DNA from: Calendula officinalis
Lineage: Eukaryota > Streptophyta > Magnoliopsida > Asterales > Asteraceae
NCBI GenBank assembly: GCA_963853835.1
Contig: OY970823.1
Coordinates: forward strand, 66,597,845-66,661,844
Direction: 5' to 3'
DNA length: 64,000 nt
Shown here: positions 49,621 to 61,416 of the stretch, piece after piece
Position numbering within the stretch: position 1 is the stretch's first letter
How the letters are laid out: every line of letters starts with the position of its first letter
Translations under genes and position numbers: made by a program
Notes under the pieces: model-generated
Told to the model about the DNA's origin: nothing
The model's database searches: none
Seen by the model: the letters and a program-made list of their open reading frames with translations, nothing else

Positions 49621-52600
49621 ATGTTCACTTGGGCTTACCTTCAAGTTAGCTTCAACAGATTCTTATTCCAGTAAGGCCATCTGTTTTTAGTTCCTTTCTT
49701 TAGTTAGTTTCTTCCCGCCTACTGCATCCTACTAATCAGGAATTGGTAAAAACTGTTAGTATGTCGTATTTGAATGGTATTTGAGTAGGAAAAGGTGAAG
49801 GCAAAGCAGAACATGAAGAGATGAGATGTCAGTTTTAGCTTCTGAAGACTTGGTGGTTTGTCAGCATCTAGTTGTCTCATGCTTGCATTTACAAGTTTTA
49901 ATGCAGAGTAGTGCTCTTGACAATTTTTTAGTTTTGTAGCTGAGAGGAAGTTTACCAGAGCAATTGGAGACACTAGATATTTTCTCATGGGCTCATCTAC
50001 ATAAATAATCAGTAACTGTAACAGGTCAACTTTCTCTATGCTCTTGGTTTTATCTTTCCAACTAACAGAAGCAACAATGTTATGAACATTCTGACAGTAA
50101 ATTATGCTGAGCAGGTGTTTATTATGTAGCGTATGTCGATATGCAATTTTAATAGTTTCTGTAGAACAATTGTGAAAAGGCAAATTACTCTGTTACAACC
50201 TGTACATGGACAAAGTCGCCAAAAAATGGAAGCGATCAGGTCAATCTATCATCTGTTGGTGCTTTATGTTATGCAAACATATTATTTGGTTTCTGTATGT
50301 GACAAATTATTAGTTTTCTCGGTTTGAAGAATGTGGCTAATTTGGTTTAATTTAGCTTGATGTCCATGTTGCTTTTGAGTCCTTTTTCTTCCCAAAATGC
50401 TTTAGATGTTGATGCACTTGGATACAGCAGAATTCAACACACCAAAAGGTTTGGTGTTATTGATTGCACTCAAATGGAAATTGCAGGGAGAGTAACTAAC
50501 TAATTATTACACTAACCGGAAACATGCATACCACTCTCTCTATAACAACAAGTATATAATATAATATATAAAGGAACCATATATGAGTAGATGATATGAG
50601 TAGTGCTCGAGTTTGGTGCTAAATAACATGATCATTCTTGCATGGCTACTTGAAATAGGTTGGTTTTGCTGCAAATGCTTGATTCATGTTTCTTCTTATA
50701 TTTGGTAGCCCACAGTTTTTAACTCTTTCCCAGCCGGTCCCAAGCCCGGATAAAACGAGGAGGGTTTAAAGCTTAAAAACTTGTATTCGCACCCGCTCGG
50801 TGTTCCATTGATTTGTTATTTCCAAGGCTGGATTTGCCACTGGTTACACAAACTGCCATCATCATCAAGAATGTCGTTGGTAATTTTCTGATTACCAACA
50901 AAATATTGCAATACCATACGAACCAACTTGTTGGGTAAATTACTTGTATTTTGTCACTTTCTCAAGGGAAAGTTGCCCGATGATCTGATTATTGTTCCTA
51001 CTTCCTTTCTGTTGTAGATTGTTGGGTTACCTAACCTTGTTTGCTTTATTCGCCAAGCGAATTAACGGCTATGGTTAGTTGATATAACAGTTTGCGATGG
51101 ATCATGGAAGTATAATACTTTACTTTTTTCTTTATTACGCATGACTATTTTTTTTTAAGATTACAATAAAGTGCTGACTTTAACGATAAGATCCAACATA
51201 TACTACACATGTATGAAAAAATGATTACTTTGTTAACTTCTTACTGATATACTCCGTGATACTTTCTGTTAATTGTGTTTAATGGATATGGCAGTATAAG
51301 GAAAAAGAGGTATACTACAATTTTATGTCATTTTCAACGACGATTTATCTACTTAACAATCTTATACAAGTAAAAAAATCAGCTTTGTCAGATATATTTA
51401 TAGTTATGTGTAGCTATTCAAACATCATGTAATTTTACTACCTAATAAATGATTTAAGTATATGATATTACCGCTATATTGACTAACCATTATCTTTCAT
51501 TTTATTTTCAGTTTTAGTTGATCATTTTGTCCTTAATTTTCAAACAATCATCGTTTGATGCAATTAGAATTCCAATGGTTAACGGAAAGTCCATTTTACA
51601 TTTATACCCTCTAATTTCTTTCCCACTGCTCTTACCACATCAATTCATCATCGTGACTCACTTATCATACGATTCATCCGATCATCCTCTCCGGTGAAGT
51701 CCATCAATAGTCGACCACTTCTTCGACGAACAACAATCGTTTTTCGGTGTTATACGAACAGATATTCGTCTCTTGATTTCTTCCCGCATATGATTTTCGA
51801 TTCTCTAGGTTAAAGGATTTATGTGTAATTGATTTAACCTACTGGGTTTTGAAACATGTAAGATAATTTCTGGGTTAACGAACCGGTATACGAACATGTA
51901 AACTGGTTTATGGGTTAACTAATTTATGGGTTAACTAATTTATGGGTTAAGAGAGTTTCTAGGTTATACGAGCAGGTTAAAGAATAATGTGAGTTCCTAT
52001 GTCAAAATTGAGTTTATGCTTCACTTATGTGTGATGGTATAGGTTCACTTTTTCAAGTTATGGCGGACTTAATCTGACTTTTATATAATTTATATATATA
52101 ATTTATATATATACGTATATCAATAATTTTTTTTTATAGATTTATTAATTTATATAATAATTCATATATAAAGTTCACAAAAAATATTATATCCAATTTT
52201 ATAATTATATATATTATCATTTTTTTTAAAAAGTTTAATTCTAGTTGTCATGGTCTGTTTCGTAACGTCGACGCCGCGTCTCACGCCTTGGCGCCGCAAT
52301 GACGCGTTATTTAGAACCTTGCTTATCATTTATAAAAAAAAAGTTAATCAAAAAATAATGATAAATGCAAATCGGTTATTCTACAACATTCCAATTCCTT
52401 TTCCTACCAACCAAACAGAATATGGAATTGGAATCCGATTCCTGATAGATTCTAATTCCTTTATAAATTCCAATTCAATCATGAACTCTGCGAACCAAAC
52501 ACCATCTTAAAAATCCGATTCTTTATTTAATACATGTATTCGAATTCAAATTTTAAATATAATTGTAGGCATTTTAACATTCTCAACCTTTTTATTTTCT

Positions 52601-53580
52601 ACCATTTTTGTTTAAATATCTGAAATTCAATTTTTCTTTCACTTTTGTATCGAGATAAAGATATTCCTAACGACTAATCATCTTCCAATTATAAATGTGA
52701 TTTATAGTTTAAAAATATAAAACAATTACTTGACTCTGGCTTGTGGTCGTCCCGAGAGACCGAAACCTTTCTTCCTTCATATCAACTAGTTTATGCCAAT
52801 CACATCATGACATCATAAATAGTAACAAATATATAAAATACTACAGAATAAAATTATACTAATATTTGTATGAGAAATAATATTAATGTCTGTTGCTTGT
52901 GTCTACTTATGCGTCTATTTATATGATCAAGACAAATGTCAAAATCAATGAATGATATGAGAAAAAAAGAATTAATGGTTTACACATGTTATACGCGGTG
53001 AGTATGAACCTGAAGTATACACAAATAGTAGACATAAATAACATTTCTTTATTCTTATTTAACTTAAGTTAATTTACATAGTTAACATGCCAAGGGTTCT
53101 CCTAACAGTTTTCTAACTCATTAGTTTTGTCATAAAAGTGACACATAATCCTCTTCTTTGCTGACTTTAAACTAATAGTTTATGCTAAAAAGTCTCTTCC
53201 TTTGCTCTTCAGTTTTGTTATACCACCATCATATTACCATATTTTTATACTTACAAATATATTATTAAAAGAAAAATTGTAAAATGTAAATAAAAAATAT
53301 AGTTTCTAAAATATTATTATAAAAAGACAAAATAATACACTCTCTATTGCGCCTGCTCTCTCTAGCTTTCCTTTTCCACTCTCTTTCTCTCTAATTTTCC
53401 CTTCCCTATCTTGCGATCTCTTGCTTCAACTCGCCAGTTATCCGACGAGTTCCACGGCAAGAAGACCGGCGAGGGCGTGCGAACGACGTTGATGGACCGA
53501 CGTGTTTTGAGGGTGAACCAACGAGGTCGTTAGGATGGATCTAAGGCGCCTTTACAAAGTTATATCATTATAATAAGAGT
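49621..53580. other. Gene-poor stretch, repeat remnants
   Basis: The 154-codon minus frame at 49719-50183 has no recognisable domain and lies in T-rich repeat-like DNA. 51886-51950 holds short direct repeats of ATTTATGGGTTAACTA. 52250-52322 is a GC-rich patch. 53345-53545 looks like a gene 5' leader (CT-rich, then GC-rich) but opens no frame. I see no functional gene. Confidence 0.5.
52375..52505 (-). mobile_element. Harbinger/Tourist-like MITE fragment
   Basis: The minus strand starts GGTGTTTGGTTCGCAGAG and continues with iterated GGAATTGGAATT-type words, like the element at 32849. Only one terminus is clear. Confidence 0.45.
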
Positions 53581-54400
53581 AAATTACAAGAATAGTATAT
53601 GTGGTTAGACGAGAGTATACATTTGGTGCCTATGGTAAAAAAAAAAAAAGTGCAAGCGCAGTGCCTTTAGTTCACATTTCTGGTATTTATTAGTCCTTTA
53701 CCTCAGACGGTGTTAACTCAAGTACATTAGTTGGTTAATTTTAGTCATTTCACCATTTGGTCTCACTCAAACCTAAACCTCCTCTTTCACCTTTCTTTGT
53801 ACACACACTAACACACATAAACATTCAACCCCTAATCTTTCGCGCAGATAATGAAAAGACAGACGTTGATTCGATAACTTGCTTTGATTGTGTTAATTAC
53901 AGTTAACAAATTAACAGATATTCCAATATACTTGGGCCGATAATTACAATTAATAACAGCAGAGAATTGAAACTTTTAAAAGCAATATACCCTGTAAATA
54001 AGCATCTTATTAATACTCATTTTATTTAATTGAATCATACTAGATTTAGAAAACGATAAACAATATCCGTTTCATTTTTACAATCATGACATCTTTTGAT
54101 CATAATAAATTTGATCACTACATTGTTGGATCATGAGACTTTTGATTCTTAATATGCTTGAATCATGACATTTTTTTCCTTCAAAATTATCATTTTATAA
54201 ATAATCTAATTTTAAAAACATTGACATCTTTAGTAATTTTTCTTTAGAAAGTAATAATCGATAACTGGAAAATGAAGTAAGAGAAAATATGAATTACCAT
54301 AGTTATAACGAAGAAGTTAATTGACAATTATGTACTTCAATATAAAAAGTAATTTTAATGAATGTAACTAAATTTTCCAATAATAGTCTTTAAGTCATAA

Positions 54401-54440
54401 CTAGCAGGATACCCGCGCAATGCGGCGGCGGGTACCCAGA
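54401..54440 (-). mobile_element. Helitron 3' terminus (second element)
   Basis: The minus strand reads GGGTACCCGCCGCCGCATTG, then CGCGGGTATCC, then TGCTAG and T. This is almost the 3' hairpin and CTAG end of the Helitron at 29107-32296. The body would extend to higher coordinates. No TCTCTACTA-type 5' end was found, so it may be truncated. Confidence 0.65.
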
Positions 54441-54635
54441 AACCATATTTCGTGGCGAGCAAGTGTTGTTCGTTTACACAGTAATAATTGTTGTTAGAAA
54501 TAAATAATTAAACGGAAATGTGGATTTTGGTAAGAGCTGATGATTTACAGCGTCGTATATTTAATGTTATTGGGTAAAATGGTTTTCAAGTAACAGGCTT
54601 TTGTTATTAAGTGTGAGTGGTGTTACCAAAGTGTA

Positions 54636-54708
54636 ATGTATAGCAAGTGGTTAACACATAGTGATAAGTTAGGAGAGGTCTTGGGTTCGAATCTTATTAG
54701 CCGCGATT
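54636..54708 (+). repeat. tRNA-derived SINE-like sequence
   Basis: The plus strand has an A-box-like TAGCAAGTGG and a B-box GGTTCGAATCT about 45 bases downstream. It lies about 230 bases from the second Helitron terminus, echoing the tRNA-like sequence inside the first Helitron. Confidence 0.45.
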
Positions 54709-55238
54709 TATTTTTATAATTTATTATTTTTTTCACATCAACTTTCTACTAACTAAAAATTTATTCATAAATAGCCTCTTCAATGCTCTTAAATTTACAA
54801 GTTGTCTAGCTCCTTTTAAAAGTTTAAAGTGATATTCATTATTTGTTTTTAATTAATTTTTTCTATTCATTTTATCAATATAAATATACAAATCAAATAA
54901 TGGGATTATAAAAAAGAACCATTGAATTTTACTTGTCAATTATTTTATAGTTAAGAAATTAAAGTAGAAATAATTTAGTATGAAACAATATAATTTTTCA
55001 TATTAAATCACATAACATTGTCAGTTTTTGACAAATAACCACCACAAAATAGGAACATTATGAATACGTTAAGTAACTTTGTATGGCTGATTTGTAAAAT
55101 CAAATAACAAACATACCAAACTTGTATCGTCGTAACTAAATAGGAGGTAATATATTGTGCATTTAACATCACAGTTGAAGAAAAATATAGATGTACTAAA
55201 GTCCAACTAACTTCCATTGTTTTATGGTGTTTGTATTT

Positions 55239-55443
55239 TGGGTTTTTCTAACGTATGCCTCAGTGGCATACATTAGATGTGATTAATGATGTATGTTGTT
55301 TCCTAATATATTATGGATTACATTAATGAACTTTAATATTTACCATTTTAAAGAGATGCAATAAATACGTTTATCGGTTTAAATGTAAACTTGATGTTCA
55401 TTAATCACACCTAAGGCCCCCGGGGCATACGTTAGAAAAACCC
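55239..55443. mobile_element. Short MITE, ~205 bases
   Basis: The ends GGGTTTTTCTAACGTATGCC and its complement form about 20-base inverted repeats, and ATTAATCACACCTAA / TTAGATGTGATTAAT extends the pairing internally. Target duplication is unclear. Confidence 0.7.
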
Positions 55444-56065
55444 TTATATTTTTTAGTTTTGTATATATTTAATAGAAAGGTTAATTACACGTTTTTATCT
55501 TCTTCTCGTTCTATGTTTGTGATGTGTTCTGATTAGTTATTAATTTTGCAATCAAGAATCGTTCTGAATTACTAAATCTGATGATCTATATGATTTAATC
55601 GATAACGAATTGTTTTGCTTTCTTCTGGACCGTTTTTAAAGAAATTAATAAGATGCGGGATACTAATAGTTATCTTCAAAGCAAAGTTAACGTATCAGAT
55701 TAGGTGTAAAGGGTGACCAAACCCAATTTAACCTGCCACATTAACCTTTTCTCTTCCGACCAAACACATGAAAAAATACAGATCAAACCTACGTAGCTGG
55801 CGACCAATCCATTTATGTTTAAGGTAAATCAATTTTTTGCATGTAGTAGTTTCTTAACCAATGCTCTAAGGATATTCATTAGCAAAATCCATTTAACAAT
55901 TGCTTCGAAGTTAGCCATTTTAGAATTTTATCCGATTAAAAATTAGGTATTGTTAACGTCAGTCTAAGGATTATTTTTAAGAGATAATTACATGCATACA
56001 AAACTTGTATTTTCATTAATAGAAAGATGATTTCTAAAATTGACGGTTGATTATTAATTAATATA

Positions 56066-56690
56066 CTTCATCCGATTCAAAATAATTGAAACACTTAACT
56101 TTTGCGGTGATTCAAAATTAATGATACATTTTGCAAAATTACCTTATTTGGCAAAATAAAATGGGGCTCACACCTACTAGCTATCGACTATAATTAGGGC
56201 TGTCAAAACCTGACACGACACGACAAAAATACACGAAACGAAACAAAATTGGAACGAAATTGAAATTTGAATTCGTGTTCGTGTCGTGTTCGTGTTCTGT
56301 AAAACAAACACGAAGTCGTGTCGTGTTCGTGTTCAGAGATTAACACGAAATTGATACGATAGTTATGATTTTGTCGTGTTTGTCGTGTTTATCGTGTTTT
56401 TAGCATGTAATAAGTAAGAAATTTGTTATTTATTTTTTCTTGTCGTGTTTGTCGTGTTATCGTTTTTTTAATCGTGTCGTGTTCGTGTTAGCAAAATAAA
56501 ACACGGCTTCGTGTCGTGTCGTTTTCGTGTTGAACGTTTTCGTGTCGTGTCGTGTTATCCAGAAACACGAAACGATAACACGATTTGACAGCCCTAACTA
56601 TAATATATTGAAATGACTCTTTTACCATTACTTTTATATAGTGAAATGACTCATTTACCCATCTTCCTACCCACTTTTTAACTTGACATG
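56066..56690. mobile_element. Partial Stowaway-like MITE hosting a hAT MITE
   Basis: The left end CTTCATCCGATTCAAAATAA follows TA and matches the family at 32352 and 32701. The sequence after the hAT insertion (TGACTCTTTTACCATTACTTTT) matches that family's middle. The right terminus is not recognisable. Confidence 0.55.
56195..56596. mobile_element. hAT-type MITE (402 bases) with perfect 8-base duplication
   Basis: The termini TAGGGCTGTCAAA and TTTGACAGCCCTA are perfect inverted repeats. ACTATAAT occurs immediately on both sides (56187-56194 and 56597-56604), the 8-base duplication expected of hAT elements. The interior is dominated by iterated CGTGTTCGTGTCGTG words. Confidence 0.92.
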
Positions 56691-56764
56691 CGTAAATCCA
56701 CTAATTTTCTTTCCTCATACTATCCCTTGATTTTGACACATGTCTTAATCTCATGGGTAGACTG

Positions 56765-57351
56765 TAGGGGTGAGCATAAAAACCGAAATCCTGAATCGAA
56801 ACCGAAAAAACCGCACCGAAAAAACTGAACCATTTGCAAAATCGATGTGAGCGGTTTTGGTTTTTGGAAAAATCGAATGTTTGGGGCGGTTTTCGGGTCA
56901 TACGAAAAACCAGACCGAAAAAACCGCCCCGCCCCGCCATATATGTTCTTCAAATTTTGTAAATATATTTTTATCTTTATAAAGATTTGATGCTTAACTA
57001 TTTCATAAATACAATAATTAGTATATATAATTTGAACTTTTGACACATTTTACTCATATAGTTTTTTTGTTTTATAATTGTATAACAGTGGAAATTTGGG
57101 CTATTTGTTTGTTTTTATAAATAGAGGAAATGAGTTAAAGTTTGAACATTTGTATCATAATTGTTAGGTTAACATATCAGTAAATTTTATGGAAAAAAAA
57201 GCAAAAAATAAACCGAAACCGAGCTTATCGAGAAAAACCAAAATCGAAAAAATCAAAACCGAACGGTTTGTAATTTGTAAAAACCGAAATATTCGGTTCG
57301 AGGTTTGATTTTAGTTAAAAACCGCCCCAAATCGCCACATGCTCACCCCTA
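56765..57351. mobile_element. hAT-type MITE (587 bases)
   Basis: The termini TAGGGGTGAGCA and TGCTCACCCCTA are perfect inverted repeats. Flanks GTAGACTG and GTAGAAAG agree at 6 of 8 bases, a decayed hAT duplication. The interior is rich in AAACCGAAA and GGTTTTTCGG words, so the open frames across it are not genes. Confidence 0.82.
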
Positions 57352-57423
57352 GTAGAAAGATTGATACAAACAAATAATAGGAATCAATACCACTGTTAAT
57401 ATCTCAAATCTCAATAAATAATA

Positions 57424-57687
57424 CTCCCTCCGTCCCTAAATAAAGTTCCCATTTTGCCTTCAAATTTTGTCCCTAAATAAAGTTCCCATTTCTCAAATAT
57501 AAGGGGCCCACTTAATATAATAATATTATTACCAATACTTTCACCACTAACTATCTCTTAAAACACTGTCTCTCTCCAATCAAACCTTATATTTTAATCA
57601 AAAGTAATACCAAATACCCCACCACTAACTATCTCCTAAAACATTGTGCCCAACACAAATGAGAACTTTATTAAGGGACGGAGAGAG
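57424..57687. mobile_element. Stowaway-type MITE (264 bases) upstream of the oxidoreductase gene
   Basis: The ends CTCCCTCCGTCCCTAAATAA and CTCTCTCCGTCCCTTAATAA (reversed), with TA at 57422-57423 and 57688-57689. A 39-base internal direct duplication (CCCTAAATAAAGTTCCCATTT twice) is present. It ends 322 bases before the oxidoreductase start codon, so it could affect that promoter. Confidence 0.88.
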
Positions 57688-57948
57688 TACTTACTACTCT
57701 CGTTATTATTTTATACGGAGTATTAAATTTTATGGACGACTGTTTTTCTTTATTTCCTTCTTCCCTTCTGGTGTGGACCTGCCCGCCATATCGTACTTTG
57801 TACATTTTGGATTGTTTTTCTCCCCTTTTCCAATCTCCATAATCTTCTCTACGATTCGTCAATTAAATACAATTATAAATGAATTCATCACTACTCGTAG
57901 AATCTTCAACCATTAATTTCATCCCAAAGGATAATTTCTTTGTCTCTC

Positions 57949-57956
57949 TATATAAA
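57949..57956 (+). promoter_or_regulatory. TATA box of the oxidoreductase gene
   Basis: TATATAAA lies 54 bases before the ATG at 58010, after a CT-rich TTGTCTCTC. This implies a leader of only about 20-30 bases. Confidence 0.6.
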
Positions 57957-58009
57957 CTGATCGATGCAGGCAACAAAAACAACGTGAAATCATAAAATTC
58001 ACAACGAGA

Positions 58010-59936
58010 ATGCAAGTAATCAATCACAACGCAACTGATATCGGTTATGGCGTTAATTTCATGAAATCAGAGCAAACAATTGTGAAATATGGAATCATCG
58101 GTGCCGGAATGATGGGGAGAGAGCATTTATGCAATCTATACCATCTCCGGAGCGAAGGTGCCGCTGTGATTTGCGTCGCCGATCCGCATCTTCCGTCGCA
58201 ACAGATTTCTATGGAATTTGCAGAGTCGTTTGGCTGGCCACTTAAGGTACAACTTCCTAAAGCTGTAATGTGTATGTATAGATCATATATGTTCATATAA
58301 GTACAACTTCCTAACGCAGTAATGCAACTTATGTTGTACGTATCTGTTTATAATATAATTTGTAGACGTAATACATAACTCACCTACATCCATCCATCCG
58401 TGCATGTAAGAAGGAGCTGAAATTATTGAACACTAGTTAATTGCAAGTTTTTTTTTCTCATAAAAATTATTTAATATACCACTTTCATAAATACCTCAAT
58501 TAACTTCACTAATTACATAAATTGTTGTAAAAGGTGTTTTCAGGACACAAAGAACTACTGGACAGTGGTCTGTGTGATGTTATAGTTGTTTCAACTCCTA
58601 ACATGACTCATTATCAAATCTTGATGGATATTATCAACCATCCAAAAACTCATCATGTATTGGTAGAAAAACCCTTGTGCACAACTGTAGAAGACTGCAG
58701 GAAGGTTAGTATCGTAAATTCACTTCCTCATTTACACGATACAAAAATTAAAAAATTAAACAGGATACGTAAAATGATTATTAACTTGCTCATAATTCAG
58801 GTGATTGAAGCTGCTAAGAAGAGACCTGATATGTTGGTACAAGTTGGATTGGAGTATAGATACATGCCTCCTGTTGCTAAATTGATAGATATAGTCAATG
58901 GTGGAAGATTAGGACATATTAGAATGGTATCGATTAGGGAACATCGGTTTCCGTTTCTAGTTAAGGTAGTTTTTCATGCTAAATAACTGTATTTGTCCTA
59001 GGTTTATTTCATGATTTATGTTCTTGATCACCTTTCTTTTTTTATAGGTGGATAACTGGAATAGATTTAATTGTAATAGTGGAGGTACTTTGGTTGAAAA
59101 ATGCTGCCATTTTTTCGATTTGATGAGACTGTTTGTAGGCGCAAATCCGGTTCGTGTAATGGCTTCTGGAGCCATTGATGTTAATCATAAAGATGAAGTT
59201 TATGATGGAAAGGTATTGTGCTCTTTATTCTATCCCAAAAGTCGCATAGTTTGACTTCAAAAGTCAAACTCACTAAATTGTGTTTGTCCTTCAGGTGCCT
59301 GATATTATTGATAATGCATATGTTATTGTTGAATTCGACAATGGGGCGAGAGGCATGCTTGATCTTTGTATGTTTGCTGAAGGAAGTAAAAACGAGCAAG
59401 AAATTTCAATTGTTGGTGAAATCGGAAAGGTATTGTATTTATGATTATTTTAATTGGATGGCGCGATATTTGTATTGTTGTTATCTTAATTCAAACCTTT
59501 TGGATTTTTGATTATTAGGGTGAGGCCTTTGTTCCTGAGAATATTGTTCGTTATGGTTCACGAATTGAAGGGAGAGATGGTGTACGGACATTGAGAGTTG
59601 AAGATCATCGAATCAAGTATATTTTTCAATTCTTCTAATAAAATTATTAACAATTACAAACCTTTTTCAATATCTAACATTTTCGTTAATTTATGGACAA
59701 TTTTCCATTGAATAATCTACTAATCGCCATATTGAATTAATGGTAGATATGATGGTCTGCACCATGGATCAAGCTACTTAGAACACCAACACTTTTTGGC
59801 TACAGTCAAGGCTCAAGGGAAGAAAAGTCCAGCCGTGGATTTAAATGATGGATTGATCGCGGTGGCTATTGGTGTTGCCGCCCAGCTTTCCATTGAAAAG
59901 GGCAGATTTGTTAGCATTAAGGAAGTCATTTCTTAA
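58010..59936 (+). CDS. Gfo/Idh/MocA-family NAD(P)-dependent oxidoreductase
   Basis: Seven exons: 58010-58246, 58534-58704, 58801-58965, 59048-59212, 59295-59429, 59519-59616 and 59747-59936. All introns are GT-AG. The total is 1161 bases or 386 aa. Five of the six introns are phase 0. The N-terminal Rossmann fold shows VKYGIIGAGMMGREH, with GxGxxG at 31-36. EKP at 124-126 is the conserved family motif with the catalytic lysine, and VQVGLEYRYMPP and GGTLVEKCCHFFDL belong to the substrate domain. The nearest functional family is inositol 2-dehydrogenase-like, but the substrate is not predictable from sequence. A second ATG at 58061 (MKSEQTIVKYG) would also give a complete fold and may be the true start. 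No signal peptide is evident, so a cytosolic location is inferred. Confidence 0.93.
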
Positions 59937-60084
59937 CTAATTTCTATTAAATCTTCCCCTGTTAAAATAACAACGGGATCATCATGTGCACATTTCTATA
60001 TTCTTATAAAATTGTTGGTTATTGTCTCCTCCAAAAACGACATTCTGTTTGAGTTTGTGTTGTGTTTCTAGTATATTTCATTGT

Positions 60085-60489
60085 TAGGGGTGTAATCGAG
60101 CCGAGTTAAGTCGACACAGTGCCAAGTTCGAGCTCAACTCATTTATAGAACTCAAAGCTCGATCGAGCCTTTATTTTCAAGCTTGAGCTTGACTCAGTTA
60201 AATAAACGATGCTTAGAACTTTCAACCTCGACTTGGTTAGCAATATAATGTTGATTAACGCTATTATCGGTTATTAGAAAATATAGTAATTATAGGTGAA
60301 AATGTAAAATAGCACAACCTTTATTAGGCTCGTGAGCTGGGTATTTTCATACTCAAGCTAGACTCGAAAGTATCGAAAGTCTGCTCGAGTAGCTCGTGCT
60401 CGAGCTCGAGTTAAATTTAGTTTATTTCGAGTATTTTTCAAGTTGATCTCGAATAACTCACATGTTAACTCGACTCGTTTACACTCCTA
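60085..60489. mobile_element. hAT-like MITE between the oxidoreductase and IPMI genes
   Basis: The ends TAGGGGTGTAATCGAG and its imperfect complement (CTCGTTTACACTCCTA) face inward, with iterated GAGCTCGAG words between. An 8-base duplication is not visible, so the family call is by analogy with the elements at 56195 and 56765. It ends 150 bases before the IPMI start codon. Confidence 0.6.
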
Positions 60490-60506
60490 TTAGCTGCTGT
60501 GATGTA

Positions 60507-60543
60507 GGCCCAAATTTGGCCCAACAAGATAAAGCCCAGCCCA
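60507..60543 (+). promoter_or_regulatory. Cluster of site II (GGCCCA/GCCCA) elements in the IPMI promoter
   Basis: GGCCCA at 60507-60512 and 60518-60523, then GCCCA twice at about 60534-60543. They lie within 135 bases of the start codon, between the upstream MITE and the gene. TGGGCC/Y boxes are known TCP-factor sites in promoters of plant housekeeping and organelle-protein genes. The functional link here is inferred. Confidence 0.5.
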
Positions 60544-60639
60544 TAATAATTTGGTCAACTAGCTAATGCTCTGTGGTGTTTATACTCTGACAATCCGTCG
60601 GCTTCCTCCACCTACCATTACACATTCACACAAGCAAAA

Positions 60640-61416
60640 ATGGCGGCCACAGCTTCTTTTGCAAACACCACCACATTTTCCTCCTCCTTAACACACCGCC
60701 GCCGCCACCAGCAACCTTCTGCTTCTATCTCCACTTTCAATGTCTTCAATTCCACAAAGCAACGCTCATTCAAACCCCTAATTTCCCAATCCATCCTAAC
60801 TTCCAAGCCTACCGTAAGCCGCCACGCGTCCGTCGTTACTGCGGCAGCAGCTGATTCATCGTCATCCGATTCCGTAACCTCATTCCATGGCATGTGTTAC
60901 GTCGTCCGCGACAATATCGACACCGATCAAATCATTCCCGCTGAATACCTGACATTAGTTCCGTCAAAACCTGACGAATACAAAAAGCTCGGCTCCTATG
61001 CTCTCATCGGACTTCCAGCATCTTACGAGACCCGATTCGTTGAGCCTGAGGAATACCAGACGAAATACTCGATAATTATTGCCGGGGATAACTTCGGGTG
61101 TGGCTCCTCTCGTGAACATGCTCCGGTGGCGCTGGGAGCGGCCGGAGCAGCAGCGGTGGTGGCAGAATCATACGCGAGGATATTTTTTAGGAATTCGGTT
61201 GCGACAGGAGAGATTTACCCACTGGAATCAGAGGTCAGGATTTGCGATGAGTGTACAACTGGAGATGTAGTGACGATTGAGCTTGAGCAAAGCCTTTTGA
61301 TCAATCATACCACCGGAAAAGAGTATAAACTGAAGCCAATTGGTGATGCTGGGCCTGTGATTGAAGCTGGTGGGATTTTCGCTTACGCTCGACAAGCTGG
61401 GATGATTCCTGCTTAG
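60640..61416 (+). CDS. 3-isopropylmalate dehydratase (isopropylmalate isomerase) small subunit, plastid
   Basis: A single open frame of 258 aa, no introns. Residues 1 to about 68 are rich in Ser, Thr and Arg with few acidic residues, as in a chloroplast transit peptide. The mature part is the aconitase swivel domain: DNIDTDQIIPAEYL at 91-104 and GDNFGCGSSREHAP at 149-162 are the LeuD signatures. With the large [4Fe-4S] subunit it isomerises 2- to 3-isopropylmalate in leucine biosynthesis in plastids. In Brassicales some isoforms serve methionine chain elongation, which is not expected here. Length is normal for plant small subunits. The start ATG (AAAATGGCGGC) has a good plant context. Confidence 0.97.
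   Translation: MAATASFANTTTFSSSLTHRRRHQQPSASISTFNVFNSTKQRSFKPLISQSILTSKPTVSRHASVVTAAAADSSSSDSVTSFHGMCYVVRDNIDTDQIIPAEYLTLVPSKPDEYKKLGSYALIGLPASYETRFVEPEEYQTKYSIIIAGDNFGCGSSREHAPVALGAAGAAAVVAESYARIFFRNSVATGEIYPLESEVRICDECTTGDVVTIELEQSLLINHTTGKEYKLKPIGDAGPVIEAGGIFAYARQAGMIPA

Larger units (their letters stand above)
53581..56194. other. Gene-poor AT-rich stretch with MITE and Helitron ends
   Basis: Apart from the Helitron 3' end and MITE listed separately, this is AT-rich sequence without a credible gene. 53585-53720 resembles the terminus of a low-complexity TIR element (AAGAGTAAATTACAAGAATA), but no partner end was found. Confidence 0.45.

Noticed and set aside
49719..50183. 154-codon minus-strand frame
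   Set aside because: No recognisable domain, unlike-protein composition, and it lies in the tail of the T-rich repeat locus. It is judged a chance frame.
60618..60893. 91-codon minus-strand frame opposite the IPMI gene
   Set aside because: Shadow of the transit-peptide region of the well-supported plus-strand gene.
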